Positions 8,065 through 16,938 of a DNA stretch of 64,000 bases are shown piece by piece. Positions within the stretch are counted from its first letter, which is position 1. Each line of letters opens with the position of its first letter. Source of the DNA: Anaerocolumna sp. MB42-C2 (lineage in GTDB: Bacteria; Bacillota; Clostridia; Lachnospirales; Lachnospiraceae); contig NZ_CP133190.1 in assembly GCF_030913705.1 (NCBI RefSeq), forward strand, positions 3,488,501-3,552,500. Reading direction: 5' to 3'. The notes beneath the pieces were generated by a model. It ran no database searches. It was not told where the DNA came from and worked only from the letters and a program-made list of their open reading frames with translations. The translations under genes were made by a program, and so were the position numbers.

Positions 8065-8604
8065 TTGACAATTATAGAAGATACAAGACAACAAATCGAT
8101 AAACATAAAATTGAGAATAACCAGCTGAGAAGTTTAGGTGTTAATATCCTTCGAAGTAAACTTCCTGTTGGTGATTATGCAAATATACTGAATTTATCAG
8201 TGGTTATAGACAGTAAGAAAGACCTGCAGGAATGCGTAGGTAATATATGCGGTGGTGGTAAGAAAAAGAAAAACGGAGAAACGGAACATGAGCGTTTTAG
8301 AAATGAATGTATTTTAGCCCGAGATAACGGTATAAAACTCATTGTACTTGTTGAGCATGGATGGGGCATAAAAAGTATTGAGGACGTAGCAATGTGGAGA
8401 AATCCAAGAATAGATGCATGGGAGCGTAAAGTTAAATCGATGCAGCGTAAGGGTATTTCTACTGCAGGTATGAGGCCCCCTAACAGCGGAGCAACATTGG
8501 CTAAATCCATGAAAACCATGCAGGACAAATATGGAGTTGAATTCATGTTCTGTAGTCGGGGTGATGCAGGAAAGAAGATTATTGAGCTTTTAGGTGGTGA
8601 GTAA
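8065..8604 (+). CDS. ERCC4-domain nuclease
   Basis: EDTRQQ near the start, SKLPVGDYANI and VVIDSKKDLQE match the ERCC4/XPF nuclease core, whose active site is the (V/I)ERKxxxD-type strand, here VIDSKKDLQE. Such single-domain nucleases occur in phage recombination modules. TTG 8065 with GAAAGGAG ahead is the start. 179 aa; directly followed by the next gene after 3 bases. Confidence 0.7.
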   Translation: MTIIEDTRQQIDKHKIENNQLRSLGVNILRSKLPVGDYANILNLSVVIDSKKDLQECVGNICGGGKKKKNGETEHERFRNECILARDNGIKLIVLVEHGWGIKSIEDVAMWRNPRIDAWERKVKSMQRKGISTAGMRPPNSGATLAKSMKTMQDKYGVEFMFCSRGDAGKKIIELLGGE

Positions 8605-8607
8605 TGT

Positions 8608-8901
8608 ATGGCAAGCTTTCGTCAAAGGATTGCAATTCAAAAGCAACATAAGGAACCCAAGAAAAAATATGATCCATTTAAAACTGCAAAGAAAAATTAT
8701 CAATCCGAGACAAAAGTTTACCTAAAAAGAGCCATTCTGATGTATAAAACGCTGGCAGCTAAGTTTAAACCGTTTTCAGATGAAGAGGAACTTTGTCGGA
8801 AAGAGGTGCTTAAGTATACGATTGATCTTGAAATATTAGAGCATGGAACATATGAAGAACGCAAGGAGGTAGTTAAAAAGTATGGAAGAGACATCAGTTA
8901 G
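8608..8901 (+). CDS. Small basic phage protein
   Basis: 97 aa, Lys/Arg-rich N-terminal half (KQHKEPKKKYDPFKTAKKNY) then a helical half. Overlaps the DUF927 gene by 20 bases, implying translational coupling in the replication operon. Could assist DNA binding; no family recognised. Confidence 0.55.
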   Translation: MASFRQRIAIQKQHKEPKKKYDPFKTAKKNYQSETKVYLKRAILMYKTLAAKFKPFSDEEELCRKEVLKYTIDLEILEHGTYEERKEVVKKYGRDIS

Positions 8902-10705
8902 GCAATACTCAAAAGCTGAATTCAACACAGAAGAGCCGTACAAAGCATTGTTCGAACTTAGGAACAACCGCTTTAAATATAATCAGATGTTCACCATATT
9001 GAAAGATAACGCCGCCAGCGTTGGGTTTAAAGATTTTGGTCGTATGCTCAAGTCATATGCAGAGGAACAGGCCGGTAAAGGTGTAATCATTGATAATGTG
9101 ACACAATTTGAGGGACAAGAGATTGAATTAAAAACCGGAGAATGGCTGGCGGATGATTATGGTGTTACCCGTAGAAATGAACGTAATGGAGAGGATATCG
9201 CTTGTGTTCATCCGATCATGCCGGTGGAACGCCTTACAAATATCGACACTGGGATTGAGAAAATCAGAATCGCTTTCAACAGAGGAGAGGGATGGAAAAA
9301 CGAGATATACGATCGGAGAATGATTGCTGACAATAGGAGCATACTGGAATTATCTATAAACGGGATAGCCGTGACATCGGAAAATTCCAGAAACCTTGTA
9401 CGGTACCTGCATGACATCGAAAACCTCAATTATAATATTCTTCCTCATCATAACTCAGTCGGACGGCTTGGATGGACAAACAGGGGTGAATTCAGCCCCT
9501 ATGTAGAAGATCTGGTTTTTGATGGGGATAATGACTTTGAAAAGATATACGGATCCATTAAAATCAGTGGAAACTTTGATGCGTGGCTCAAGGAGGCTAA
9601 AGATGTGAGAAAGACGGAGTCCCCTGCGAGAATAATGTTGGCTGCAGGTTTTGCTAGTGTGTTGATTAAAAAGCTTGGTAAGCTGAATTTCATTGTTCAT
9701 TTTTGGGGTGGATCGGAAGCAGGAAAAACGGTATCGCAAATGTTAGCGACATCAATATGGGCTGATCCAGGCGAGGATGCATATATCCAGACCTTTAACG
9801 GTACGCCGGTAGGAACGGAATTACTAGCCGGATTTGTAAATAGTATGCCGCTTGTACTTGATGAATTTCAGCTGGTAAAGGACAAGAAAACGTTTGAGAC
9901 TATCGTTTATATGCTCTGTGAGGGAATTGGGCGTATCAGGGGTAAGAAGACCGGTGGGATTCAAAAGACACCGACATGGAAAAACTGTGTACTGACATCC
10001 GGTGAAGGACCCATAACAAACAGTTCTTCCGGAGGCGGTGCGGTCAACCGAGTTATAGAAATTGAATGCAAGGATAAGCTATTCAAGGATGCACCGGCCA
10101 CAGCAGATGTTGTAAGAAAAAATTATGGACATGCCGGAAAAATTTTTATCATGTTATTAAGAAACGAAGGGGCGCAAGAGGAGGTAGAGCGACTTTATAA
10201 AGAGTTTTATCATTCGCTCGGCTCAGGTGCTACAGAGAAACAATCAATGGCTGCAGCAGCCATATTAACTGCAGATGCCCTGGCCACAAAATGGATATTC
10301 TGTGATGATCGTGCTTTAAAGCCTGAAGACATAGGAAAGTATCTCAGTACGAAAGAATCTATTGATACAAATTTACGTGCATATGAGTACTTTAGGGACA
10401 TTGTAGCGTCCAATCACTATAAGTTCGTGATTAAAGGTAATTCACCTGTTGGTGAGTGTTGGGGAAGCGTGTCCGGAGGAAAAATCAACGTTATGAAAAG
10501 TATATTTGAAAAGATATGTAATGATGGAGGTTATGATTCGAAAGCCTTATCCAGTTGGTTGAAACAGAAAGGATATACCGAGACAGCAGCCGATCGTGCT
10601 TTTAAAAGTGTAAGCATAAACGGTATGAAAACATGGTGTATCTCCATGAAGGAAGACAGTCCGGAATTTGAATCGGCGGATCCGCAGGAAGTACCGTTTT
10701 TATAA
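8882..10705 (+). CDS. DUF927-family replication ATPase/helicase
   Basis: 607 aa. DUF927 proteins carry a helicase-like P-loop ATPase domain and act in replication of phages and plasmids. Seen here are a Walker A variant GGSEAGKTVS, Walker B MPLVLDEFQ, and the conserved CEGIGRIRGKKTGG and LTSGEGP segments. The N-terminal ~200 residues form the accessory region, and the C-terminal ~100 residues may be a DNA-binding tail. It ends just before a repeat cluster that looks like a replication origin, which fits an initiator/helicase role. Confidence 0.8.
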   Translation: MEETSVRQYSKAEFNTEEPYKALFELRNNRFKYNQMFTILKDNAASVGFKDFGRMLKSYAEEQAGKGVIIDNVTQFEGQEIELKTGEWLADDYGVTRRNERNGEDIACVHPIMPVERLTNIDTGIEKIRIAFNRGEGWKNEIYDRRMIADNRSILELSINGIAVTSENSRNLVRYLHDIENLNYNILPHHNSVGRLGWTNRGEFSPYVEDLVFDGDNDFEKIYGSIKISGNFDAWLKEAKDVRKTESPARIMLAAGFASVLIKKLGKLNFIVHFWGGSEAGKTVSQMLATSIWADPGEDAYIQTFNGTPVGTELLAGFVNSMPLVLDEFQLVKDKKTFETIVYMLCEGIGRIRGKKTGGIQKTPTWKNCVLTSGEGPITNSSSGGGAVNRVIEIECKDKLFKDAPATADVVRKNYGHAGKIFIMLLRNEGAQEEVERLYKEFYHSLGSGATEKQSMAAAAILTADALATKWIFCDDRALKPEDIGKYLSTKESIDTNLRAYEYFRDIVASNHYKFVIKGNSPVGECWGSVSGGKINVMKSIFEKICNDGGYDSKALSSWLKQKGYTETAADRAFKSVSINGMKTWCISMKEDSPEFESADPQEVPFL

Positions 10706-10987
10706 AAAGGTAACCGTAGCATACTAAAAAAACGGTTACCCTGAAAAGTCAGTAAAATCAAGGTTTTGAAGCCTGCGGTAACCGTTTCACCGTAGTAACC
10801 GTGAAAAATATCAATCTATATACATAATAAATATAAAAAATAATTTTCTATACGCGCGTAAAAATTAACGGTTACTTCGGTTACCGTGCCAGTTTTGTTA
10901 GTAAAATCAAGGCTTTAGCGGTAACCGTTACAACGGTTACCGTGCGGTTACTCCGGTTACTGAAAGGTATTTTGATAAGGAGGATAT
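10706..10987. repeat. Iteron-like repeat cluster, probable phage replication origin
   Basis: This non-coding stretch holds about ten copies of the octamer GGTAACCG or its complement CGGTTACC (some one base off), on both strands, in two blocks at 10706-10805 and 10865-10970. The blocks also share AGTAAAATCAAGG. Between them is a very AT-rich stretch (about 10806-10860) suited to unwinding. Repeats plus AT-rich DNA directly behind a DUF927 ATPase gene is a classical origin layout. Confidence 0.7.
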
Positions 10988-11386
10988 ATGACTTATAATA
11001 TAGGACCAGAAATAGAGGATTATTTCTGGGATAAATATGATGATAGCAGAATAAAAGTAGTTCCTGGACATTGGCCTGTTATGAATACAAAGGAAGAAGT
11101 TGATAAATGGATAGGTTTTATTAATAAAATTAGGAACTTATCGTCTAAGGATGAAAAAACAATTACCCGGTCCCAGGTAAAAGATATTTTTAATGATACC
11201 TATAATGTCTTTTACCGGAAATGGGAGAATGCAAGCAACGAAGAGGATATTCTCAAGATGTGGGAAGAAGCAAAGGAATTAAAAAACAAATACAATGACG
11301 AATATGGACTTTGCGAAACTATACTTATGAAACTCAGTGAAATAATAAAAGATGATTTTAAGCGGAGGATCGACGATGCCGAATAA
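10988..11386 (+). CDS. Phage protein of unknown function, 132 aa
   Basis: AGGAGG precedes ATG 10988. The protein is acidic, Trp/Lys-rich and mostly helical (FWDKYDD, WIGFINKIRNLSS), soluble, without a recognised motif. First gene after the origin-like repeats. It overlaps the next gene by 11 bases. Confidence 0.55.
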   Translation: MTYNIGPEIEDYFWDKYDDSRIKVVPGHWPVMNTKEEVDKWIGFINKIRNLSSKDEKTITRSQVKDIFNDTYNVFYRKWENASNEEDILKMWEEAKELKNKYNDEYGLCETILMKLSEIIKDDFKRRIDDAE

Positions 11387-11564
11387 AATTTTGAGTTATA
11401 CCCCTGAATTGATTAAAAAAGCTATTGGTAAGCAGTGCGTTATATGTGATCAATATATTTCTGAAGACGAAGCCAATAAAATGGATTTTGAGTATTCTAA
11501 GACCAAGAGTAAGCATGAAATATTTATACATAAACATTGTTGGAGTAAGACTTATAAAACCTAA
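11376..11564 (+). CDS. Small zinc-binding-type phage protein
   Basis: 62 aa from ATG 11376 (GGAGG 10 bases before). A CVICDQY pair of cysteines and a later HKHCW suggest one Zn site (C-x2-C ... H-x2-C), and the charged middle fits a treble-clef-like fold. Function unknown. Confidence 0.5.
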   Translation: MPNKILSYTPELIKKAIGKQCVICDQYISEDEANKMDFEYSKTKSKHEIFIHKHCWSKTYKT

Positions 11565-11583
11565 TTGAAAGGAGAAAAGTGGT

Positions 11584-13435
11584 GTGGATGAAGTAAAGTG
11601 GTATGAAAACAGTTCACTGGAAAGTATTAAGAATATAATCAAGGATAATATAAATACGGCGTCCAGGTCCTTTTTAGCGATAGGGTATTATCTGAAAAAA
11701 TGTTCGTGATCGGAATCTTTACGAGCAGGACGGGTACCAAGACATATGGGAGTTTGCGCAAGCTGAATTTGGTATCAGTCAATCATGGGCTAGCCGGTAT
11801 ATGTCAATTAATGACCGATTCAGTAAAGATGGTAATTCACCTATGATTCAAGAGGAATACAAAGGTTTTAGCATTTCTAAGTTGTCAGAAATGTTGACTC
11901 TAACAGATAATCAGATGGAACAGATAACATTAACTACAACGGTTGCACAGATAAAAGATATTAAAAAATCTTATGCGACGTCGCATAAAACTGAGTCGGA
12001 GGAAAAGCTGATTGAACCATTATCAAAGACCTGTAAATATGATGGTAACTCCAATTGTGTAGCCGTTTGTGATACCGGTGCAGAATGTTGTGCTGAATGT
12101 CCTGAACATGGAAGTTGTAATGGAGAATGTGGTTGGCAGGACGAAAGGATACCGAAACGGGAGAAAAGCATTGATGATTTAGATTTTTCTGTTCGAACAT
12201 ATAATTGTTTGAAGCGTGCCAGTATTGATACTATTGAACAACTTTGTGGCATGACGGAAGATGAAGTAATTACGATACGGTCTATGTCTCAGAAATGCCT
12301 TGATGAAATTAAGCTGAAGTTATCCGAGATTGGCAAGGAGATGAAATCGGTAATCACCACTTATAAACTAAACGGCGAGCCATACGGAGCTACCCGGAGT
12401 GAGATTATAGTATCCCTTATAGCGGAAATGATTAAAAACTGTACTGAAATAGAAGGTATAAATGGTGATTGCTGTTCTGCCTTTGGGATAGATTACTGGG
12501 CTTATAATATCAAAAATGATGGGTACATAACAATTGAGAATGAAAACGGAAACCCAATATTTCGAACCAGCATTGAGCGGTTTAAACATGAGTATGATTG
12601 GCATAAGGTTAGATTGGCCTCACGTCCACCGGAGAAGCCGGAAGAGGATGAGGATAAGGAAACCATGAACGATACCCCGGAATCTGTTACCGAAACAGCT
12701 GAAATTATGAACGATATTCCAAAAACCGTTATTGATCAGACCGAATCCATTAGTGAGGAATGTGAGGGTTGTAAACTCAATGGTAATTCAGATGCCGGTA
12801 TTATGGAATGTCATCCGGAAAGAGGAGAGCATATGTGCTGGATTGCTGATGAATCAGAAAAATCTGAAATTGTGGAAGCTGATGTAATACATACTGAAAA
12901 AGATAATTCTGATCCTGAGAGATACAGTATTTCAGAAGTGCAGTGGGAAATTACAAATCATACTAAAAATTTGGATATTCTGCGTAAGGATAACTGTATA
13001 GATTCTATTCGGCACAAAACAAAGATGCGTCTGGATGCGGCTACTGCATTATTTGATAAGTTACAGGAGCCGGTTATCGAAGCGGAATCTAAATCAGTAC
13101 AGCCAGAGCTGCCTATTCTTAAGAATAATGACCAACGAAAGGATTTTATTGATAATTATACTTCTTGGCCAATATGGATTGATCAGGAGCTCACAGGAGA
13201 GCGGTATTATCGATATGATTTCGAGGATGGTACAAGTTTTGTAATCCGAGTCAGCTTACAGCACGCATACAAAGGTTACGAGCGAACAGCAGATATTAAG
13301 TATGGACACGAAGAATACTTTTTGTTAGGTGCAAAAAACCAATGGATACCAGGAATGCCGACATTTACGGAATCCAGTACAAACAAATCAGCAATGGTTG
13401 AACATTTAAAAGAGATCCAAAAGAAAGGGGCGTAA
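11584..13435 (+). pseudogene. Phage protein with RNA-polymerase alpha-CTD-like domain, frameshifted
   Basis: GTG 11584 (GAAAGGAG ahead) opens SLESIKNIIKDNINTASRSF then AIGYYLKK and hits TGA at 11707. In the +1 frame the same protein continues: VRDRNLYEQDGYQDIWEFAQ, SQSWASRYMSINDRF. So one base too many lies at the A6 run 11695-11700 or next to it. The downstream part (ATG 11801 onward) carries a Cys-rich cluster (CCAECPEHGSCNGECGW) and, at LDFSVRTYNCLKRASIDTIE and the following helices, the helix-hairpin-helix repeat of the RpoA C-terminal domain. It is a common long protein of Lachnospiraceae phages, function unknown. Mutation, sequencing error or programmed frameshift cannot be told apart here. 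Confidence 0.7.
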
Positions 13436-13439
13436 GATC

Positions 13440-13634
13440 ATGACGAATGCAGAGAAATATGCAACAGATATTGATAGACTGGCAGATGCAATTTATCAAA
13501 CAGATTCTTTCGATGAGGCTTGCAATATGAAATACGATGAGGCGGGGGAACTGGTTGGCTGCAGACATGATGGAATTGAGAAAGGCTGCCTTATCTGTAT
13601 CAAGGATTGGCTTATTAGGGAGGTTGACCAATGA
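13440..13634 (+). CDS. Small phage protein, 64 aa
   Basis: Acidic soluble protein with four Cys residues in the second half (C..KYDEAGELVGCRHDG, GCLIC), hinting at a metal site. Overlaps the next gene by 4 bases (ATGA), so translationally coupled. Not recognised. Confidence 0.5.
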   Translation: MTNAEKYATDIDRLADAIYQTDSFDEACNMKYDEAGELVGCRHDGIEKGCLICIKDWLIREVDQ

Positions 13635-14275
13635 ACGAAGCTGAGGTTGATATCTGGAAAGATATACAAGGATATAACGGAAAGTACCAGGTCAGTTTCA
13701 CAGGGCAGATAAGGCGCATATATCTGAATGGCAAATCAAAGTTGATGACACCTTTCAAGAAATCCGGAAAAGGAAATAAATTATATGTGCATCTTACAGA
13801 TAACCAAGGTAAGGATCATATGATTTTAGTTTCACAGATTGTAGCAATACATTTTATTGGCAAGCCTAAACCTGGACAGGTTCCATATCATAAAAACGGT
13901 TGCTTAACTGATAATTGGGCAAGCAATTTAGAGTACATAGGCCGAAAGCAGCTTGGGAAAATGACTGGTGCATCCAGTAGACGTCAGCCGGTTGTAAAGA
14001 TTAATTCGGAGGGTGAAATCGTTGAGTGCTATTCCAGTGCAAGGGAATGCGCTAGGAATAATTACATGAGTTATCAGACGGTGATAGACAGATGTAATTT
14101 ACTTTATGTCAAGAGGTCAATATTTGCCCCGGATGGATATGCCTATGCGTGGGAAGACGATGAGAAAAAACTTAATGCAGTCTTAAGACGGATTGAACTT
14201 GAAACCCAGGATACAGATCAAGAAGAAATCAGCCGGTTAAAACAAGAGAAAATGAGATTTGCATTTGAATTTTAA
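13631..14275 (+). CDS. NUMOD4/HNH-type homing endonuclease-like protein
   Basis: The N-terminal NUMOD4 motif IWKDIQGYNGKYQVSFTGQI is clear. An HNH-like core follows (VAIHFIG, VPYHKNGCLTDNWASNLEYI), then a NUMOD1-like DNA-binding segment (VVKINSEGEIVECYSSAREC). 214 aa, complete. Free-standing homing-type endonuclease, frequent in phages; it may act on related phage genomes. Confidence 0.8.
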   Translation: MNEAEVDIWKDIQGYNGKYQVSFTGQIRRIYLNGKSKLMTPFKKSGKGNKLYVHLTDNQGKDHMILVSQIVAIHFIGKPKPGQVPYHKNGCLTDNWASNLEYIGRKQLGKMTGASSRRQPVVKINSEGEIVECYSSARECARNNYMSYQTVIDRCNLLYVKRSIFAPDGYAYAWEDDEKKLNAVLRRIELETQDTDQEEISRLKQEKMRFAFEF

Positions 14276-14321
14276 TTGATGAAAATTATGTAATAAATTA
14301 GTGTACATTGACAACTGAATA

Positions 14322-14350
14322 TTGATAGTTGTAGCTATATCGAATATAAT
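14322..14350 (+). promoter_or_regulatory. Own promoter of the 14379 gene
   Basis: TTGATA (14322-14327), 17-base spacer, TATAAT (14345-14350), 29 bases before ATG. With the terminator at 15043-15079 this makes the gene an independent transcription unit. Confidence 0.7.
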
Positions 14351-14378
14351 TAGTACATAAAAATAAAGGGGACACACT

Positions 14379-15035
14379 ATGGATATTATATTAAGTTTCA
14401 TATTGAAAGTTGTTGCTTCAGTCGGTGGTGCAGGTGCTATAATAATCGCATTATCTACTTTTATTGCTAAAGTATGGGCTGATTTATTTATGAGGAAAAA
14501 AACTACTGAATATGACAAGCAAATTGAATTTTATAAAAAATCATTAGAATTGGAAATAGAAAGATATAAATCCCTTAGTGAACAAATTACATATAAAAAT
14601 AAAAAAATATTTGATACAGAATATAATGTTTTATTTCAAGAATTAGCTCCAAAATTAGAAGATGTTAAACAAAAATCTATAGAATATCTTAAGTGTGTAC
14701 AGCCTGATCAAGATATAATTTTATACAAAAATGCAATTAACGCATTAGATGATTATAATTACAATCTCTTAAGGCGTGCTCTATTTATTGATGAAAGAAT
14801 TTATGACTTGTTGAAGGAATATTATATTTTATGTAGAGAATATATAAATTCAATCAAAAAGATACGAGAAAATATTTTCAAAATGAACTTAGATAAAGAC
14901 ATGTATAATATTTATTTACTAAAAGACGAGAATCATAATGAAATAGTAAAAAAAGCATTAAACTATTTAAGTGAAGCTCAAGAAGTTATAATAAAAGGAA
15001 CAAGAGAATACGTAAAAAGTATGGCCTCTATGTAA
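14379..15035 (+). CDS. Membrane-anchored coiled-coil protein (phage moron)
   Basis: 218 aa. The N-terminus is a single hydrophobic, glycine-rich helix (about residues 5-33), followed by a long, Lys/Glu-rich helical region likely facing the cytoplasm. It is more AT-rich than its phage neighbours. It has its own sigma-A promoter and a strong terminator, breaks the logic of the phage operon and is intact in a decayed prophage, all typical of lysogenic conversion or exclusion genes. No family recognised; a superinfection-exclusion or defence role is only inference. Confidence 0.6.
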   Translation: MDIILSFILKVVASVGGAGAIIIALSTFIAKVWADLFMRKKTTEYDKQIEFYKKSLELEIERYKSLSEQITYKNKKIFDTEYNVLFQELAPKLEDVKQKSIEYLKCVQPDQDIILYKNAINALDDYNYNLLRRALFIDERIYDLLKEYYILCREYINSIKKIRENIFKMNLDKDMYNIYLLKDENHNEIVKKALNYLSEAQEVIIKGTREYVKSMASM

Positions 15036-15042
15036 TGATTGT

Positions 15043-15079
15043 AAACTACCAACTATCAATATCAGTTGGTAGTTTTTTT
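15043..15079 (+). terminator. Rho-independent terminator of the moron gene
   Basis: AAACTACCAACT / AGTTGGTAGTTT is a 12-bp perfect stem with a 9-base loop followed by a run of T to 15079. Confidence 0.9.
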
Positions 15080-15107
15080 GTACCCAAAATTAGAAAGTAG
15101 GTGTCAT

Positions 15108-15887
15108 ATGAGAACACTTTTGAGATACCCAGGGAGTAAGCAGCGGATAGCTCCCTAGATCATAAGCCAGATGCCAAAACATCACAGTTATCTGGAACCG
15201 TATTTCGGTGGTGGGGCAATTTTGTTAAATAAAGAACCGTCCAGGATAGAGACAATCAATGACCTGGATGACGATGTGATAAATCTCTTTGTAGTTATTC
15301 AGGACGACAGCACCAGAGAAGAGTTAATCGGTCAGGTTGTTTACACACCATACGCAAGAGCTGCTTATGACAATTCCTTTCCGGATAACTCCGACGAACT
15401 AGATCCGGTGGAGAGAGCAAAAAACTTTCTAATTCGGTCTGGAATGGGGTATGGGTTCCGGCATTGTGAGAAAACAGGTTGGAAAAGAGATGTATACGCA
15501 AGAGAAGCAGCCTATGCGGTTCGGTACTGGAATGACCTGCCGGAAGTAATCACGGCGGTAGCACAGCGGCTTAAGATGGTCCAGATAGAGCACAGGCCGG
15601 CAGTAGAACTTATTAAATCATTTAATCACAGTAATGTTTTAATATATAACGACCCGCCTTATCTATTTTCTACTCGGTCCAGGAAAATGTATAAGCATGA
15701 AATGGGTACTGATGCAGAACATATTGAAATGCTGGAGGCGCTCCTGCAGCATACCGGACCGGTGATGTTATCTGGATATGACAATGAGATTTATAATACA
15801 TATCTTTCAGGATGGCGGAAAGAATCGATACCAGCCAGAGCAGAGAGGTCACTTCCAAGAACGGAATATCTTTGGATGAATTATTGA
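15108..15887 (+). pseudogene. Dam-type DNA adenine methylase with an amber codon
   Basis: Starts at ATG 15108 and reads MRTLLRYPGSKQRIAP, stop TAG (15156-15158), IISQMPKHHSYLEPYFGGGA. The family usually has Trp at the stop position (P-W-I-I), so TGG to TAG is likely. Motif I (YLEPYFGGGAIL), the GYGFRH region and catalytic motif IV DPPY are intact, and the 3' end is normal. Restart at ATG 15171 would lose the substrate-binding N-terminus, so the enzyme is probably inactive. Phage Dam-like methylases protect DNA from host restriction. Confidence 0.8.
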
Positions 15888-15897
15888 GGAGGTCAGT

Positions 15898-16071
15898 ATG
15901 AAGCTAAAAGGATTAGGACGTACTATAAAGGTAAAACCCGGGAGGGTACAGGCTATTAAGACCCGGTTCGGTTGCCGGATAGTGGTTAACTGTACTCTTC
16001 CAGAAGAGTTAAACGGATATGAACTGGAAAAATTGGAGGACAGGATCCGGACGGTCCTGAGAAAGGATTAA
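15898..16071 (+). CDS. Small basic phage protein, 57 aa
   Basis: GAGGAGG precedes ATG 15898 by 6 bases. The Lys/Arg-rich product (MKLKGLGRTIKVKPGRVQAI...) ends 3 bases before the next ATG. Soluble, unknown function. Confidence 0.55.
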   Translation: MKLKGLGRTIKVKPGRVQAIKTRFGCRIVVNCTLPEELNGYELEKLEDRIRTVLRKD

Positions 16072-16074
16072 GGT

Positions 16075-16392
16075 ATGATAGAGGGAAAATCAAAATTAAC
16101 ATTCGGAACAGGTGATATTATGATGACTCCTGTACTGAATAAAATCGATAATGAAAAAACAGGCATGCTGGTATTTGAAAATAACTCTGATGGTCACCAG
16201 ATTGGAGAATATACGGGCCAGAATCCAGAATTTAGAATTGCCGGTAAAGATGTACTAATGGTATTCAATAAAATTGAAAGCTTGGACGTTGTATTGGAAA
16301 GGCTTAGCTTACTAAAGTCTATGTGGTTAGATCAGGAAGATGATCTCCTGGAATTAGATGTTATAGAAACTGCGGAGGATTTCAAAATTTAA
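16075..16392 (+). CDS. Phage protein of unknown function, 105 aa
   Basis: Starts 3 bases after the previous stop; AAGG serves as a weak ribosome binding site. Predicted beta-rich N-terminal part and an acidic helical C-terminus. It is followed by a hairpin (GGCCAG/CTGGCC) and a leftward gene. Not recognised. Confidence 0.5.
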   Translation: MIEGKSKLTFGTGDIMMTPVLNKIDNEKTGMLVFENNSDGHQIGEYTGQNPEFRIAGKDVLMVFNKIESLDVVLERLSLLKSMWLDQEDDLLELDVIETAEDFKI

Positions 16393-16413
16393 TCTATCCT
16401 GTAAAAGAGGAGG

Positions 16414-16437
16414 GGCCAGCAGGTTATCCTACTGGCC
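16414..16437 (+). terminator. Hairpin after the 16075 gene (weak terminator)
   Basis: GGCCAGCAGG and CCTACTGGCC form a stem with one mismatch; only a short T-stretch follows. The rest of the 16393-16558 gap shows no supported gene. Confidence 0.4.
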
Positions 16438-16558
16438 GGTTTATGAAAAAGAGATTTATGTTAGCAAGGTGGGGAACCTTGTTGTTATCTTATGAACTTA
16501 GTATATCGTTCATATGTGTACAGGGTTTGATAGTAATGTTAAGTTACTGTGAACATTT

Positions 16559-16849
16559 TCAGGAGCCTAATACCCACCTGTGATCTGATATGTAATAGGT
16601 CAATATACATTCTTTCTGCTGATTGCCGGATAAATAAGTACAACAAAAGGACTTACCGTTTCTTACATCCTTGCTGTATTTAACCCCTGTAATTTGGACT
16701 TTACAAACATTATCGTATAAATACTTAATACCAAAACAAACAGGCTTAAAATCACCCATAGGATTAAAGGCAGCTATAACGGAAATAGGCTGACGGCTAT
16801 TATAATCAATTTTAAATTGCGGACTACGATCAGGTTCGAAGAATGGCAT
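16559..16849 (-). CDS. LexA-box-controlled small protein, 96 aa
   Basis: ATG 16849 with GTGAGGT upstream gives MPFFEPDRSPQFKIDYNSRQ. The product is soluble and beta-rich with three Cys residues. It is on the minus strand within the rightward late-early region and is read from a promoter whose spacer holds an SOS box, so it should be induced by DNA damage. Its role is not known; it could help induction, inhibit a host function, or be a moron. No family was recognised with certainty. Confidence 0.6.
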   Translation of the reverse strand: MPFFEPDRSPQFKIDYNSRQPISVIAAFNPMGDFKPVCFGIKYLYDNVCKVQITGVKYSKDVRNGKSFCCTYLSGNQQKECILTYYISDHRWVLGS

Positions 16850-16880
16850 AGTAATTACCTCACAAGTTAGATTATTATAT

Positions 16881-16909
16881 ATTATACGAACATGTGTTCT
16901 TAAATACAA
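16881..16909 (-). promoter_or_regulatory. SOS (LexA) box inside a sigma-A promoter
   Basis: On the minus strand TTGTAT (16909-16904), 17-base spacer, TATAAT (16886-16881). The spacer contains CGAACATGTGTTCT (plus strand 16887-16900), which matches 13 of 14 positions of the Gram-positive LexA consensus CGAACRNRYGTTYC. LexA bound here would cover the promoter. Confidence 0.8.
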
Positions 16910-16938
16910 CAGTTAATTGCTGGAAAGGAGAAGAATTA

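Noticed and set aside
10706..10987. CRISPR array
   Set aside because: Repeats are only 8 bases, on both strands and irregularly spaced; they fit iterons, not CRISPR.
16443..16583. Short open frame after the 16075 gene
   Set aside because: No ribosome binding site, follows a hairpin and overlaps the 3' end of the minus-strand SOS gene.
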